A stretch of DNA of 64,000 bases from Amycolatopsis tolypomycina. Its GTDB lineage: Bacteria > Actinomycetota > Actinomycetes > Mycobacteriales > Pseudonocardiaceae. Below, one piece after another: positions 17,485-26,210 of this stretch (its first letter is position 1; each line of letters begins with the position of its first letter). Location: positions 6,452,001 to 6,516,000 of the forward strand of contig NZ_FNSO01000004.1 of the NCBI RefSeq assembly GCF_900105945.1, read 5' to 3'. Position numbers and translations under genes: made by a program. Under the pieces are notes generated by a model. The model ran no database searches and was not told where the DNA came from. It worked only from the letters and a program-made list of their open reading frames with translations.

Positions 17485-17535
17485 GTGCTGCGCCCGACGT
17501 TGTCCTCGCGACTCGTAACCCGGCGCGCCGGCTGA
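17485..17535 (+). CDS. Leader peptide, 16 residues, probably leaderless
   Basis: GTG to TGA encodes MLRPTLSSRLVTRRAG. The start sits at the predicted transcription start. The sequence is like the short basic leader peptides of other actinomycete attenuators (Ser/Arg-Leu-x-Thr-Arg-Arg), but it lacks an obvious run of one regulatory amino acid. The last codons lie inside the left arm of a hairpin (17523-17532 with 17545-17554), so ribosome position on this ORF would decide whether the hairpin forms. The next gene starts at 17622. Not proven to be translated. Confidence 0.5.
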   Translation: MLRPTLSSRLVTRRAG

Positions 17536-17575
17536 ACCCAGGTCGCCGGCGCGCTGCGTCGACGACCGCATTTTT
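17523..17575 (+). promoter_or_regulatory. Attenuator-like hairpin in leader
   Basis: A perfect 10-bp stem, GCGCGCCGGC (17523-17532) with GCCGGCGCGC (17545-17554), spans the stop codon of the leader ORF. A TTTTT run follows at 17571-17575, 16 bases after the stem. This could act as transcription attenuator or terminator in front of the ACT-like gene. Confidence 0.5.
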
Positions 17576-17621
17576 CCGGGACCTGGCCCCGATCTCGTTC
17601 CTTCCACACAGGAGATCAGCC

Positions 17622-17891
17622 ATGTCCACTTCCTTCGCCGTTCCCGCACCCCGCTCCGCCATGCTGCTGCGCCGCCGGATCGCCACCTACTTCGTCGGCG
17701 GGGCCGAAGAGGTCCCCGCGCTCGTCGGTGCCCTCGGCGGCCGGCCCGTCCACGAGCTGTCCGTCGACGTCAAGGACGGCGTCCGCGAGAGCAGCATGGT
17801 CTGCGCCGTCCTGCTGGCCGCCGACGAGACCGGTCCCCTGCTCGACCGGCTGCGTGAGCTGCCGTCGGTCGTCTCGGCCGAGCTCGCCTGA
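17622..17891 (+). CDS. Small ACT-like protein
   Basis: 89 residues. The pattern RRRIATYFVGGAEEVPALVG, ELSVDVKDGVRESSMVCAVL and LLDRLRELPSVVSAELA gives a beta-alpha-beta-beta-alpha-beta order like an ACT domain, the small-molecule sensor seen in amino-acid enzymes such as acetolactate synthase small subunits. The resemblance is structural; no exact family is recognised. ATG 17622 has AGGAG eight to nine bases upstream. It follows a leader ORF and hairpin, suggesting attenuation control, and no enzyme gene is fused or adjacent. A stand-alone regulator that binds an amino acid is possible but unproven. Confidence 0.6.
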   Translation: MSTSFAVPAPRSAMLLRRRIATYFVGGAEEVPALVGALGGRPVHELSVDVKDGVRESSMVCAVLLAADETGPLLDRLRELPSVVSAELA

Positions 17892-17928
17892 GGCGTTTGC
17901 CGGGGCCCGCGGCGGGTAGCCCGGCGCC

Positions 17929-18402
17929 ATGACGGACGTCCACGCCCGGCCCCGGCGGAGCACCGCCCGGGCCGCCGCCCTGCTGTTCGGTGCCGCGTTC
18001 CTGCTCGTCGGCGTGCTGGGGTTCGTCCCCGGCATCACCGTGGACTACGACGCGCTGAAGTTCGCCGGCCACGAGTCGGGCGCGCAGCTGTTCGGCGTGT
18101 TCACCGTGTCGGTGCTGCACAACCTCGTCCACCTGCTGTTCGGCGTGCTCGGCGTCCTCGCCTCCCGCGCCAACGGGAGTTCGCGGGCCTTCCTGATGAT
18201 CGGCGGCGGGATCTACGTGCTGCTGTGGGTGTTCGGCCTCGCGATGGACCACGACAGCCCGGCCAACTTCATCCCGCTCGACAACGCCGCCGACTGGCTG
18301 CACCTCGGTCTCGGCGTGGCGATGATCGCCGCGGGGGTCGCCACCGCGGCGGCCGACCGGGCCCGCGGCCAGTACCCCGAGCCGGAGAAGCAGGGCCACT
18401 GA
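17929..18402 (+). CDS. DUF4383 membrane protein
   Basis: 157 residues with four predicted membrane helices (AAALLFGAAFLLVGVLGFVP, LHNLVHLLFGVLGVLAS, FLMIGGGIYVLLWVFGLAMD, WLHLGLGVAMIAAGVATAAA). The HNLVHLLFGVLG and DNAADWLHLGLG segments are hallmarks of DUF4383, an uncharacterised actinobacterial family. It follows the ACT-like gene by 37 bases in the same direction. Its function is unknown; the soluble tail is basic. Confidence 0.85.
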   Translation: MTDVHARPRRSTARAAALLFGAAFLLVGVLGFVPGITVDYDALKFAGHESGAQLFGVFTVSVLHNLVHLLFGVLGVLASRANGSSRAFLMIGGGIYVLLWVFGLAMDHDSPANFIPLDNAADWLHLGLGVAMIAAGVATAAADRARGQYPEPEKQGH

Positions 18403-18403
18403 C

Positions 18404-19426
18404 TCAGGGCTCGCGGCCCACGCCCGTCGCGATCTCGTGGAGCCGGTGGCGGTCCGGGGCCAGCGGAGCCGTGTCCGCCCCGGCACCCGCGCGCAGCCCC
18501 GCGAGGAACTCCTTCAGCGCGAACGCGGCGTCGTGCCGCGGCTGCCAGTCCAATACGGACTCCGCACGGCTCGTGTCGAGCACCGGCAGCCGCATGACCG
18601 CGTCGAACAGGCCCGGGCTGGCGGGCACCGCGTGCAGCCGCCAGGCCGCGTCCACCGCCGCGCGGACGACCCCCGCCGGGACCGGGATCGTGCGCGCGCC
18701 CAGCAGGTCCGCCACGAACCGGGGATCCACGACCGGGCCGGTCGCGATGTTGAACGGCCCGCGCACCGGGCGCGTCACCACCCGGCGGACGGCGTCGGCC
18801 AGGTCGTCGGTGTGCACCACCTGGACGCGCAGCCCGCGCACGTCCGGGACGACCGGGATCAGCCCCGGCCGCACCAGCGAACCCGGGAGGAACGGCCCGG
18901 CGAACAGGCGGCGCTGGGCCGTCGCGGCGCTGCGCTGGAAGACGAACCCGGGCCGCAGCCGGACGACGTCGAGCTTCGGGTGCCGCGCCTCGAACGCGTC
19001 CAGATACCTTTCCAGATAAGACTTTTCGCGCGTGTAGGCCGCTCCCGGCCAGCCGTGCGTCGGCCAGTCCTCGCCGACCGGCTCATCGTCCTCCCGCGGC
19101 GAGTACGCCCCGATCGACGACGTGTGGACGAGCTTGGGCACGCCCGCCGCGGCCACCGCCTCGAACACCCGCAGCGAGCCGAGGACGTTGGCGCGCCACG
19201 TCCGCTCGGGACGCCGGGTGGGCTGGAACAGCCACGCCAGGTGCACGACGGCGTCGGCACCGCGGAAGAGCGGTACGAGGTCGTCGCGTTCGACGTCGGC
19301 GGGCACCACCCCCTCCGCCGGCCGCCTGGCGAGCCCGACGATGGTTTCGACCTGCGGATCGGCGCGCAACGCACGCACGACTCCGGTTCCGATGTTGCCG
19401 GTCGCTCCGGTCACCACGATGCGCAT
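18404..19426 (-). CDS. NAD(P)-dependent epimerase/dehydratase (extended SDR)
   Basis: 340 residues. N-terminal VTGATGNIGTGVVRAL is the dinucleotide-binding loop, then AVVHLAWLFQPTRRPERTW and KLVHTSSIGAYSP supply the catalytic Ser, and GAAYTREKSYLERYLD the YxxxK pair. The C-terminal part has a substrate domain ending in DWQPRHDAAFALKEFLAGLR. This is the atypical/extended SDR group that handles nucleotide sugars or other carbonyls. No sugar-specific motif is clear. It is convergent with the DUF4383 gene, with one base between their stops. Start at ATG 19426. Confidence 0.85.
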   Translation of the reverse strand: MRIVVTGATGNIGTGVVRALRADPQVETIVGLARRPAEGVVPADVERDDLVPLFRGADAVVHLAWLFQPTRRPERTWRANVLGSLRVFEAVAAAGVPKLVHTSSIGAYSPREDDEPVGEDWPTHGWPGAAYTREKSYLERYLDAFEARHPKLDVVRLRPGFVFQRSAATAQRRLFAGPFLPGSLVRPGLIPVVPDVRGLRVQVVHTDDLADAVRRVVTRPVRGPFNIATGPVVDPRFVADLLGARTIPVPAGVVRAAVDAAWRLHAVPASPGLFDAVMRLPVLDTSRAESVLDWQPRHDAAFALKEFLAGLRAGAGADTAPLAPDRHRLHEIATGVGREP

Positions 19427-19537
19427 CCGGGCCGGTTACCCCCGTCCCGGTGACGTACACGGATGACGTCGAGCGACGGTCGCCGCGGGTACTTCGGGAT
19501 TCCTAGCGTGGTGGAGTCACCCGCTGAAAGGAACACC

Positions 19538-19969
19538 ATGTCCGAAGTGACCTACACCGCCGTCGCCACCTCCACCGCGGAGGGTCGCAACGGCGGCCGC
19601 GCGACCTCCGACGACGGCGCGCTCGACGTCACCCTCGCCGTCCCCAAGGCCTTCGGCGGCGCGGGCGACGGCACCAACCCGGAGCAGCTGTTCGCCGCCG
19701 GCTGGGCGTCCTGCTTCGTCGGGGCCGTCCGCCGCGTCGCGGGCGCGAAGAAGGTGCCGCTGAACGACCTCGCCGTGGTCGCCGAAGTGACCCTCCACCA
19801 CGACACCGACGCGGGCGAGTTCCAGCTCAGCGCGGTGCTGCACCTGGAGGCGACCGGCATCGACCAGGCCACCGCCGACGAGCTCGTCCAGGGCGCGCAC
19901 CAGGTGTGCCCGTACTCGAAGGCCACCCGCGGCAACATCGAGGTCACCCTCGACGCGACGGTCGCCTGA
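19538..19969 (+). CDS. ohr: Organic hydroperoxide resistance protein Ohr
   Basis: 143 residues. It detoxifies organic and fatty-acid hydroperoxides through a Cys pair in the cytosol. The two catalytic cysteines are in AAGWASCFVGAVR and HQVCPYSKATRGNIEVTLD, with the Ohr signature NPEQLFAAGWASCF. ATG 19538 follows AAAGGA. Expression is usually controlled by OhrR, which is not next to it here. The stop overlaps the start of the broken hydrolase (TGATG). Confidence 0.92.
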   Translation: MSEVTYTAVATSTAEGRNGGRATSDDGALDVTLAVPKAFGGAGDGTNPEQLFAAGWASCFVGAVRRVAGAKKVPLNDLAVVAEVTLHHDTDAGEFQLSAVLHLEATGIDQATADELVQGAHQVCPYSKATRGNIEVTLDATVA

Positions 19970-20607
19970 TGAAGCGCACCCTCACCGCCCTCGCGGCGGT
20001 GGCGGTCGCCGGGGCAGGCGTGCTCACCGCCGCCTCCCCCGGCGTCGCCGCCGCGCCTTCGGCCCCGAAGCCGACGGTCGTGCTGGTGCACGGCGCGTTC
20101 GAGGACGCGTCCGCGTGGGCGCCGGTGACCCGGCGGCTGCTGGCCGAGCACTACCCGGTCGGTCGTCGCGCCCGCGGTGCCGCTGCGGGGAATCGCCGCG
20201 GACGTCGCTTCGCTGCAAGGCGTGCTCGACGCGGTCAAGGGACCGAAGATCCTCGTCGGGCACTCGTACGGCGGCCTGCTGATCAGCGAGCTGGCCGGCC
20301 GCACGGCCGACGTGCGGGCCCTGGTCTACGCGGCGGCGTTCATCCCGGAGGCGGGTGAGACGGCCGGGCAGCTCAACGCGCAGTTCCCGGGGTCGCTCAT
20401 CGGCCCGAGAAGGTCACCGCCACCGCGCCGGCGGGCATCCGGAAGTACGCTCTCGTCGCCACCCGCGACCAGGCGATTCCCCCGGCGGCGGAACGGTTCG
20501 AGGCCCGGCGCGCGCACGCGTCCATCACGGAGGTCGACTCGCCGCACGCGATCGCCTCGGCCGCACCCGGCGCCGTGGTCGACGTCATCCACCGCGCGAC
20601 GCGCTGA
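19969..20607 (+). pseudogene. Alpha/beta hydrolase, frameshifted and internally deleted
   Basis: The gene starts well: a signal peptide (MKRTLTALAAVAVAGAGVLT) and PKPTVVLVHGAFEDASAWAP, as in secreted hydrolases of the alpha/beta family. Near 20160 the frame breaks: HYPV continues only one frame over as VPLRGIAADVASLQGVLDAV with GHSYGGLL, the nucleophile elbow. Near 20404 the frame shifts again, to KVTATAPAGIRKYALVATRD and EVDSPHAIAS with the catalytic His. The distance between GSLIG and this last part is about 50 residues shorter than the family, so a deletion is likely. Overlap with ohr's stop indicates coupling in the ancestor. Sequencing error cannot explain the deletion. Confidence 0.8.
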
Positions 20608-20637
20608 AAAAGGGGCCCGGTCTCCCGGGCCCTTTCT
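20607..20637. terminator. Bidirectional terminator
   Basis: An 8-bp GC stem (GGGCCCGG 20613-20620, loop TCTC, CCGGGCCC 20625-20632) flanked by A and T tracts (AAAA before, CTTTCTT after). It lies between the convergent hydrolase remnant and the lipoprotein hydrolase gene, so it can stop transcription from both sides. Confidence 0.85.
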
Positions 20638-21672
20638 TCACATCCGGGCGGCGTCGACGATCGCCTGGGCGAACGGCCGCGGCGCTTCCTGCGGCACGTT
20701 GTGGCCGATGCCGTCGAACACGCGGTGTTCGTACTTGCCGGTGAACCTGGCGCGGTAGGCCGCGCCGTCCTTGGCCGCGCCGTCGAAGTCGCTGCCGATC
20801 GTGATGGCCGGGACGCCGATGGTCGCGCCGGCGGTCAGTTTCTGTTCGTACGCCTCGTACTGCGGCTCGCCAGGGGCGAGGCTCAGGCGCCAGCGGTAGT
20901 TGTGGATGACGATGGCGACGTGGTCCGGGTTGTCGAACGCCGCCGCGCTGCGGTCGTACGTCGCGTCGTCGAACTTCCAGGCCGGGGACGCGGTCTTCCA
21001 GATCAGCTTGTTGAAGTCGTGGCGGTTCGCCGCGTAGCCGGCGCGGCCGCGCTCGGTCGCGAAGTAGTACTGGTACCACCAGCCGAGTTCCGCCTGCGGG
21101 GCCAGTGGCTTCTGGTTCGCCGCCAGGTTCGTGACGATGTACCCGCTGACCGCGACGATCGCCGTGCAGCGTTCCGGCCACAGCGCGGCGATGATGTCGA
21201 CGGTCCGGCCGCCCCAGTCGTAGCCGCCGAAGACGGCCTTGTCGATCTTGAGCGCGTCCAGCAGGGCGACGACGTCGAGCGCGACCGCCGTCTGCTGGCC
21301 GTTGCGGACGGTCTCGGCGGACTTGAACGCCGTCGGGCCGTAGCCGCGCAGGTAGGGGACGATCACCCGGTGGCCGGCGGCGGCCAGGATCGGTGCGACG
21401 TCGACGTAGCTGTACGGGTCGTACGGCCAGCCGTGCAGGAGCACCACCGGCTGCCCGCCGGCCGGCCCGAACTCGTGGTAGGCCATGGTGAGCACGCCGG
21501 CGTCGGCGTGCTTGACCGGCCCGAGCGAGGTGTGTTCCCCGGACCCGGCCCGCAGGTCGGGGGCGGGCGCCGCGGCGGGGGCGGTGGCGGAGGTGCCCGA
21601 CGAGCAGGCCGCCAAGGACGTCGCCGCGAGCCCGGCCGCGACCGTCTGCCCGAACCTTCTCCTGCTGATCAT
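20638..21672 (-). CDS. Exported alpha/beta hydrolase, epoxide-hydrolase/dehalogenase-like
   Basis: 344 residues. MISRRRFGQTVAAGL is a twin-arginine signal and LAACSS a lipobox with Cys23, so it is probably a lipid-anchored Tat substrate. The core has HGWPYDPYSY (oxyanion region), GGYDWGGRT with an Asp nucleophile, and a C-terminal GIGHNVPQEAPRPF carrying the His. This Asp-nucleophile set is shared by epoxide hydrolases and haloalkane dehalogenases. The substrate is unknown. It is convergent with the hydrolase remnant and reads away from the LuxR gene in the same direction. ATG 21672 is the family start. Confidence 0.85.
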   Translation of the reverse strand: MISRRRFGQTVAAGLAATSLAACSSGTSATAPAAAPAPDLRAGSGEHTSLGPVKHADAGVLTMAYHEFGPAGGQPVVLLHGWPYDPYSYVDVAPILAAAGHRVIVPYLRGYGPTAFKSAETVRNGQQTAVALDVVALLDALKIDKAVFGGYDWGGRTVDIIAALWPERCTAIVAVSGYIVTNLAANQKPLAPQAELGWWYQYYFATERGRAGYAANRHDFNKLIWKTASPAWKFDDATYDRSAAAFDNPDHVAIVIHNYRWRLSLAPGEPQYEAYEQKLTAGATIGVPAITIGSDFDGAAKDGAAYRARFTGKYEHRVFDGIGHNVPQEAPRPFAQAIVDAARM

Positions 21673-21766
21673 GTGCTGCTCCTGCGCCGAACGTGGGTGG
21701 GACTTTCACGACGTTAGGAGCAGGTTGGTGACCCTCGCGCCCGTCAGGTGACGCAGCCGGTGTACG

Positions 21767-24460
21767 TCACCCTTCGAGGGTCTTGAGCATCCCGGCGAGG
21801 TCGGCGCGGGAGCTCACGCCCAGCTTGGGGAAGATCCGGTGCAGGTGGGTGCCGACGGTGCGGTGCGAAAGGTAGAGCCGCTGCCCGATCTCCCGGTTCG
21901 TCAGCCCTTCCGCGGCCAGCTGCGCGATGCTCAGCTCGTGCGGGGTCAGCTTGTCGCGAGCGTCCGGGCCGCGGTTCGGGCTCGACTCACCCGCGCTGCG
22001 CAGCTCGCGCCGGGCCCGGTCGGCCCACGCGGCCATGCCGAGCGCGTCGAACGTCTTGCGGGCGGTGCGCAGGTGCGTCCGCGATTCCACGACGCGCCGC
22101 TGCCGCCGCAGCCACTCGCCGAACGCCAGGTGGACGCGGCCGCGTTCGGCGGGCCAGCCGGTCAGGTCGGCGTCGAGGGCTTCGGCGAACCGCTCGTCGC
22201 TCGGGTCGAGCACGGCACGGGCGTACCGGAGGCCGATCCGCAGGGCGGGTGCCGGGGCGCCGAGGGCCTCGAGTGCGGCCACGACGTCCCGCAGCGCGTC
22301 CGTCTGCCCGGCCCGGACGGCGGCTTCGGTGAGTTCCGGGACGCAGTACGCGCGCAACGCCGGCTGGTAGGCGGGATCGGCCGGGTCGAGCAGCCGCCGC
22401 AGGTCGGCGAAGGCGTCCTCGAAGCGGCCCTCGCTCAGGTTCGTCAGCCCGCGGGTCAGCTGCACGGTGGCCAGCACGGGCCGGGCGCCGGCCGCGAGCC
22501 CGGCGCGTTCGGCTTCGTCGGCCAGGGTCTTGGCCTGCTTGTGGTCGCCGCGCAGGGCGGCGATCTCGGCCTGGACCGCGGTGGCGAACCCGGCCATGAA
22601 CGGCTGGCCGGTCTCCCGGGCGAAGCGCACGGCCTCCGCCGCGGCGGGCACGGCCCCGGCCAGGTCGCCGAGGCGGACGCGGCTCCACGCCTGCACGGCC
22701 AGCGCCCGCGGCAGCAGCCCGAGCCTGCCCTGGGCCCGCAGCCCGGGCGCGGCGGCGGCGGAGAACCGGGCGGCGAGGTCGAAGGCGCCGACCTGCAGGG
22801 CGGCGCTGCCCAGGTACCGGTCGACCTCGGGGTCGGCGCCGGTCCGGGAGACCAGGTCCCGCAGGTGCCCGAGGACGGCCTCGCCGCGTTCGAAAGGAGC
22901 CACGTACGCGGTGACGGCGACGATCCGCGGGTCGGCGCCGGGGACGGGCAGCCGGTCGGCGACGTCGAGGAGCTGTTGCCTCGCTTCGGGCCCGGGTTCG
23001 GTCCAGAAGCAGCGCATGGCGGCGCTCCAGAGGATCCGCAGGGCGGCGTCGTGCTGCCCGTCGGCGGCGACGGCGGCGGCGGTCCGGGCGAGCTCGGCGA
23101 CGCGGGCGGGGTCTTCGCGGACGCCGTCTTCGAACTCGCTGAGCAGCCGGCCCGCGGTGGCTCGCCGCCGGGCATCGGCGGGGTTGGCGGCGTGCACGAG
23201 ACGTTCGGCGGTTTCCCGCCGCCCGGACTCGACGGCCAGTTCGGCGGCCAGCAGCAGCCGGTCGGTCCGGTCGCCGGTGTCGGGACTCAGCCGCGCGGCC
23301 TGTTCGAGGGCGCTGATCGCGGCGGCGGCACCACCCCGGAACCGGGCCCGCTCGGCGGTGCGCACCAGCGCGGCGGCCACGGTTTCGTCCGGCCCGGCAC
23401 AGGCGGCGGCCTGGTGCCAGGCGCGGCGATCGGGCTGGTCCCGGAGGGCGTCGACGAGGGCGAGGTGAGCGTTCCGGCGGTCGAGGGGCGTGGCGGAGGC
23501 GGGGAGCGCGGACCGCATGAGGGGATGCCGGAAGGTGACGGCCCCGGCGGAAAGTTCGATCAGCCGCGCCTCGACGGCAGGGGCGAGGACAGCAGGATCG
23601 GCGGCCACCCCCAGCAGGGTGCCCGTCGCCGTCAGGGTCTCTGTCAACGATGTCGTCTCGTTCAGCGCCGCCACCAGCAGGGCCGTGCGCGTCACCTCGG
23701 GCAGCGCCGCCACCCTCGCCGTGAACGTGCGCTCCAAGCGTTCCGTCAGCGGCAGCACCGGGTCCAGCCCGTCCAGCTCCCCGACCGCCGACGGCAGTTC
23801 CGTCAGCGCCAGCGGCAGTCCCGCCGCCTCGGCCAGCAGCCGCGTCCGGACCGGTGGGGCCAGCCGGGGCGCCACCGCGTCCAGGACCTCCGCCGCCGCG
23901 TCGGCCGGCAAGCGGTCCAGCACCATCGGGGCCAGGCCGGCCTCCAGCAGCGGGGACTCGAACCCGTCCCGCAGGGTCGCCACCAGGACGATCGGCTCGG
24001 CCTCGATCCGCCGCGCCACGAACGCCAGGACGTCCGCACTCGCGCGGTCCAGCCAGTGCGCGTCCTCCGCCACCAGCAGCAGCGGCTTGGCCACGGCCTC
24101 TTCGGCCAGCAACGTCAGCGCCGCCAGCCCGACCAGGTACGCGCTCGGCTCCGCCCCCGACGCCAGCCCCAGCGCCGTCCGCAGGGCGTCCCGCTGCGGC
24201 TCGGGCAGGTTCGCGACCCCGGCCCGGACCGGGTACAGCAACTGGTGCAGCCCGGCGTAGGCGAGGTTCCGCTCCGCCTCGGCACCGGTCGTCCGCAGCA
24301 CCCGCAACCCGGCGACCGACGCCGCCGCGGCCGTCTCGGCCACCAGCGCGGACTTCCCGATGCCCGCCTCGCCGCGGATCACGACGCCGCTGCGGTCCTC
24401 CGGGCCGTCGACGAGCTCGCCCAGCTCCTTCAGCTCGGTGTCCCGTCCGATCAGCGCCAT
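21767..24460 (-). CDS. LAL-type LuxR-family transcriptional regulator
   Basis: 897 residues, large ATP-binding regulator. Walker A is GEAGIGKSALV (31-41); the Walker B region is LLLVAEDAHWLD near 110-125. A long tetratricopeptide-like middle (about 350-820) follows. The C-terminal 60 residues are the LuxR helix-turn-helix: LTPHELSIAQLAAEGLTNRE, IGQRLYLSHRTVGTHLHRIF. These STAND-type proteins bind a signal at the repeat region and activate target operons. ATG 24460 is preferred (AAGG eight bases upstream) over an in-frame TTG 18 bases earlier. Divergent from the tannase-family esterase gene, a likely target by position only. Confidence 0.88.
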   Translation of the reverse strand: MALIGRDTELKELGELVDGPEDRSGVVIRGEAGIGKSALVAETAAAASVAGLRVLRTTGAEAERNLAYAGLHQLLYPVRAGVANLPEPQRDALRTALGLASGAEPSAYLVGLAALTLLAEEAVAKPLLLVAEDAHWLDRASADVLAFVARRIEAEPIVLVATLRDGFESPLLEAGLAPMVLDRLPADAAAEVLDAVAPRLAPPVRTRLLAEAAGLPLALTELPSAVGELDGLDPVLPLTERLERTFTARVAALPEVTRTALLVAALNETTSLTETLTATGTLLGVAADPAVLAPAVEARLIELSAGAVTFRHPLMRSALPASATPLDRRNAHLALVDALRDQPDRRAWHQAAACAGPDETVAAALVRTAERARFRGGAAAAISALEQAARLSPDTGDRTDRLLLAAELAVESGRRETAERLVHAANPADARRRATAGRLLSEFEDGVREDPARVAELARTAAAVAADGQHDAALRILWSAAMRCFWTEPGPEARQQLLDVADRLPVPGADPRIVAVTAYVAPFERGEAVLGHLRDLVSRTGADPEVDRYLGSAALQVGAFDLAARFSAAAAPGLRAQGRLGLLPRALAVQAWSRVRLGDLAGAVPAAAEAVRFARETGQPFMAGFATAVQAEIAALRGDHKQAKTLADEAERAGLAAGARPVLATVQLTRGLTNLSEGRFEDAFADLRRLLDPADPAYQPALRAYCVPELTEAAVRAGQTDALRDVVAALEALGAPAPALRIGLRYARAVLDPSDERFAEALDADLTGWPAERGRVHLAFGEWLRRQRRVVESRTHLRTARKTFDALGMAAWADRARRELRSAGESSPNRGPDARDKLTPHELSIAQLAAEGLTNREIGQRLYLSHRTVGTHLHRIFPKLGVSSRADLAGMLKTLEG

Positions 24461-24596
24461 GGAAACGACCTTACCCAACCCGCGTTTCCGCAGCTCACGG
24501 CCGAGTGACGTACAGCGGCAGCGTCATCCGACGGGCGCGCGGCCGCGGCCGGCGCCCCTAGCGTTCCCCCGTCACGTTCAGCGACCGGAGAGATCT

Positions 24597-26129
24597 ATGC
24601 TGAGATATTCGAAGAAGGGCCTCCTACTCGCCGCCGCCGTGCCGCTCCTGCTGACCACAGTCACGCAGCCGGCCGCTTCGGCAGCGACCTCGACGACCCC
24701 GTGCGCCGCCGTCGCGGTGCCCGCCCCGCCGGGCGCCAAGATCGAATCGGTGCAGGCTGACTCCCAAGCCGGGGCCCAGCCGTCGTACTGCCTGATCACC
24801 GTCACGCTGACCCACACCGGCGCGGACCACGTCAAGGTCGCCGTGGCCCTGCCGGACACCGGCTGGAACGGCCGGCTCCAGGCCCTCGGCGGCAGCGCCT
24901 ACGCCGCCGGCAACTTCGACGCGCTCCCCCAGGCGGTCAAGGACGGCTACGCCGCCGTGACCACCGACGCGGGCGTGTCCCTGAACGGCCTCGACACGTC
25001 CTGGGCGCTCAAGGACGGCCAGGTCGACCAGACGCTGCTGACCAACTTCGCCACCCGGTCGGTGCACGAAGAAGCCGTGCTCGGCAAGGCCGTCACGCAG
25101 CGGTACTACCAGCGGCCGATCTCCTACTCCTACTGGACGGGCTGCTCGACCGGCGGCCGCCAGGGCTATTCCGAGGCGCAGAACTACCCGAAGGACTTCG
25201 ACGGCATCCTGGCCAACGCGCCCGCCGTCGACTGGACGCAGTTCGCGGTCGCGACCCTGTGGCCGCAGGTCGTGATGAACCAGAGCCACGATTTCCCCAG
25301 CCCCTGCGTGCTTTCGGCGTTCCGCACGGCCGCGGTCCAGGCGTGCGACGCGCGCGACGGCGTCACGAACGGCATCGTCGACCGGCCCGACGAGTGCAGC
25401 TACGACCCGCGCACCCTCGTCGGGACGAAGCTGGCCTGCGACGGCCGCGAGGTCACCGTCACGGCCGCGGACGCCGAGGTCGTCCGCAAGATCTGGGCCG
25501 GCCCGACCGACGAGCGCGGCCGCCGGCTGTGGGCCGGGCTGCCGAAGGGCGCGGACTTCACCTGGCTGGCCGGCACCCAGCCGGGTCCCGACGGCACGCT
25601 GACCGCGCCGGGCTTCCCGGTGGCCGTCAAGTGGGTGCAGTCGTTCCTGGAGAAGCAGGCCGACTTCGACACCTCGAAGCTGACGTACGCGCAGTTCGCG
25701 GCCCTGTTCCGCCAGTCGGTGCGGGAGTACGACGGCGTCATCGGCACGTCCGATCCCGACCTGTCGGCGTTCCGCCGCGCCGGCGGCAAGCTGATCACGT
25801 TCGTCGGCGCGAACGACCAGCTGATCCCGCCGGGCGGCACGCTGTCCTACCGCACGCAGGTGGAACGCACGATGGGCGGCGCGCACCGGGTCAACGACTT
25901 CTACCGGCTGTTCCTCGCGCCGGGTGTCGAGCACTGCTTCGGCGGTGGCGGCCCGGAGCCGACGAACGCGCTGGGCGCGCTCGTCGACTGGGTCGAGCAC
26001 GGCAAGGCGCCGGCCACGCTGGCGGCGGCGTCCGCGGACGGCAAGACGCGCGACCTGTGCGCGTACCCGCGGGTTTCGCGCTACACCGGCGGTGACCCGG
26101 CCACGGCGTCGAGCTACCGCTGCCGCTGA
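24597..26129 (+). CDS. Secreted tannase/feruloyl-esterase family protein
   Basis: 510 residues. The N-terminal signal peptide (LLLAAAVPLLLTTVTQPAAS) directs export. The Ser nucleophile sits in YWTGCSTGGRQGYSEAQNYP (the CSTGG motif of the tannase/feruloyl esterase family); the acid residue is in TFVGANDQLIPPGGTLSYRT and the His in GVEHCFGGGGP. In this family a cysteine next to Ser pairs with one next to His (CS and HC here), which supports the assignment. It probably cleaves ester bonds of plant phenolics or related aromatics outside the cell. ATG 24597 has GGAGAG upstream. Divergent from the LAL-type regulator. Confidence 0.88.
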   Translation: MLRYSKKGLLLAAAVPLLLTTVTQPAASAATSTTPCAAVAVPAPPGAKIESVQADSQAGAQPSYCLITVTLTHTGADHVKVAVALPDTGWNGRLQALGGSAYAAGNFDALPQAVKDGYAAVTTDAGVSLNGLDTSWALKDGQVDQTLLTNFATRSVHEEAVLGKAVTQRYYQRPISYSYWTGCSTGGRQGYSEAQNYPKDFDGILANAPAVDWTQFAVATLWPQVVMNQSHDFPSPCVLSAFRTAAVQACDARDGVTNGIVDRPDECSYDPRTLVGTKLACDGREVTVTAADAEVVRKIWAGPTDERGRRLWAGLPKGADFTWLAGTQPGPDGTLTAPGFPVAVKWVQSFLEKQADFDTSKLTYAQFAALFRQSVREYDGVIGTSDPDLSAFRRAGGKLITFVGANDQLIPPGGTLSYRTQVERTMGGAHRVNDFYRLFLAPGVEHCFGGGGPEPTNALGALVDWVEHGKAPATLAAASADGKTRDLCAYPRVSRYTGGDPATASSYRCR

Positions 26130-26136
26130 GTCTCCG

Positions 26137-26170
26137 GTCCGCGAGCGTCACCCCCAGGGCGCTCGCGGAC
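26137..26170 (+). terminator. Hairpin terminator after esterase
   Basis: An 11-bp perfect stem (GTCCGCGAGCG 26137-26147 with CGCTCGCGGAC 26160-26170) starts seven bases after the esterase stop. No U-tract. A second tiny hairpin with AAAAA follows just before the aldo/keto reductase start. Confidence 0.75.
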
Positions 26171-26210
26171 TGGACTTGCGGGTCCAAAAATGGCTCGGCA
26201 CGCTGAGGTC

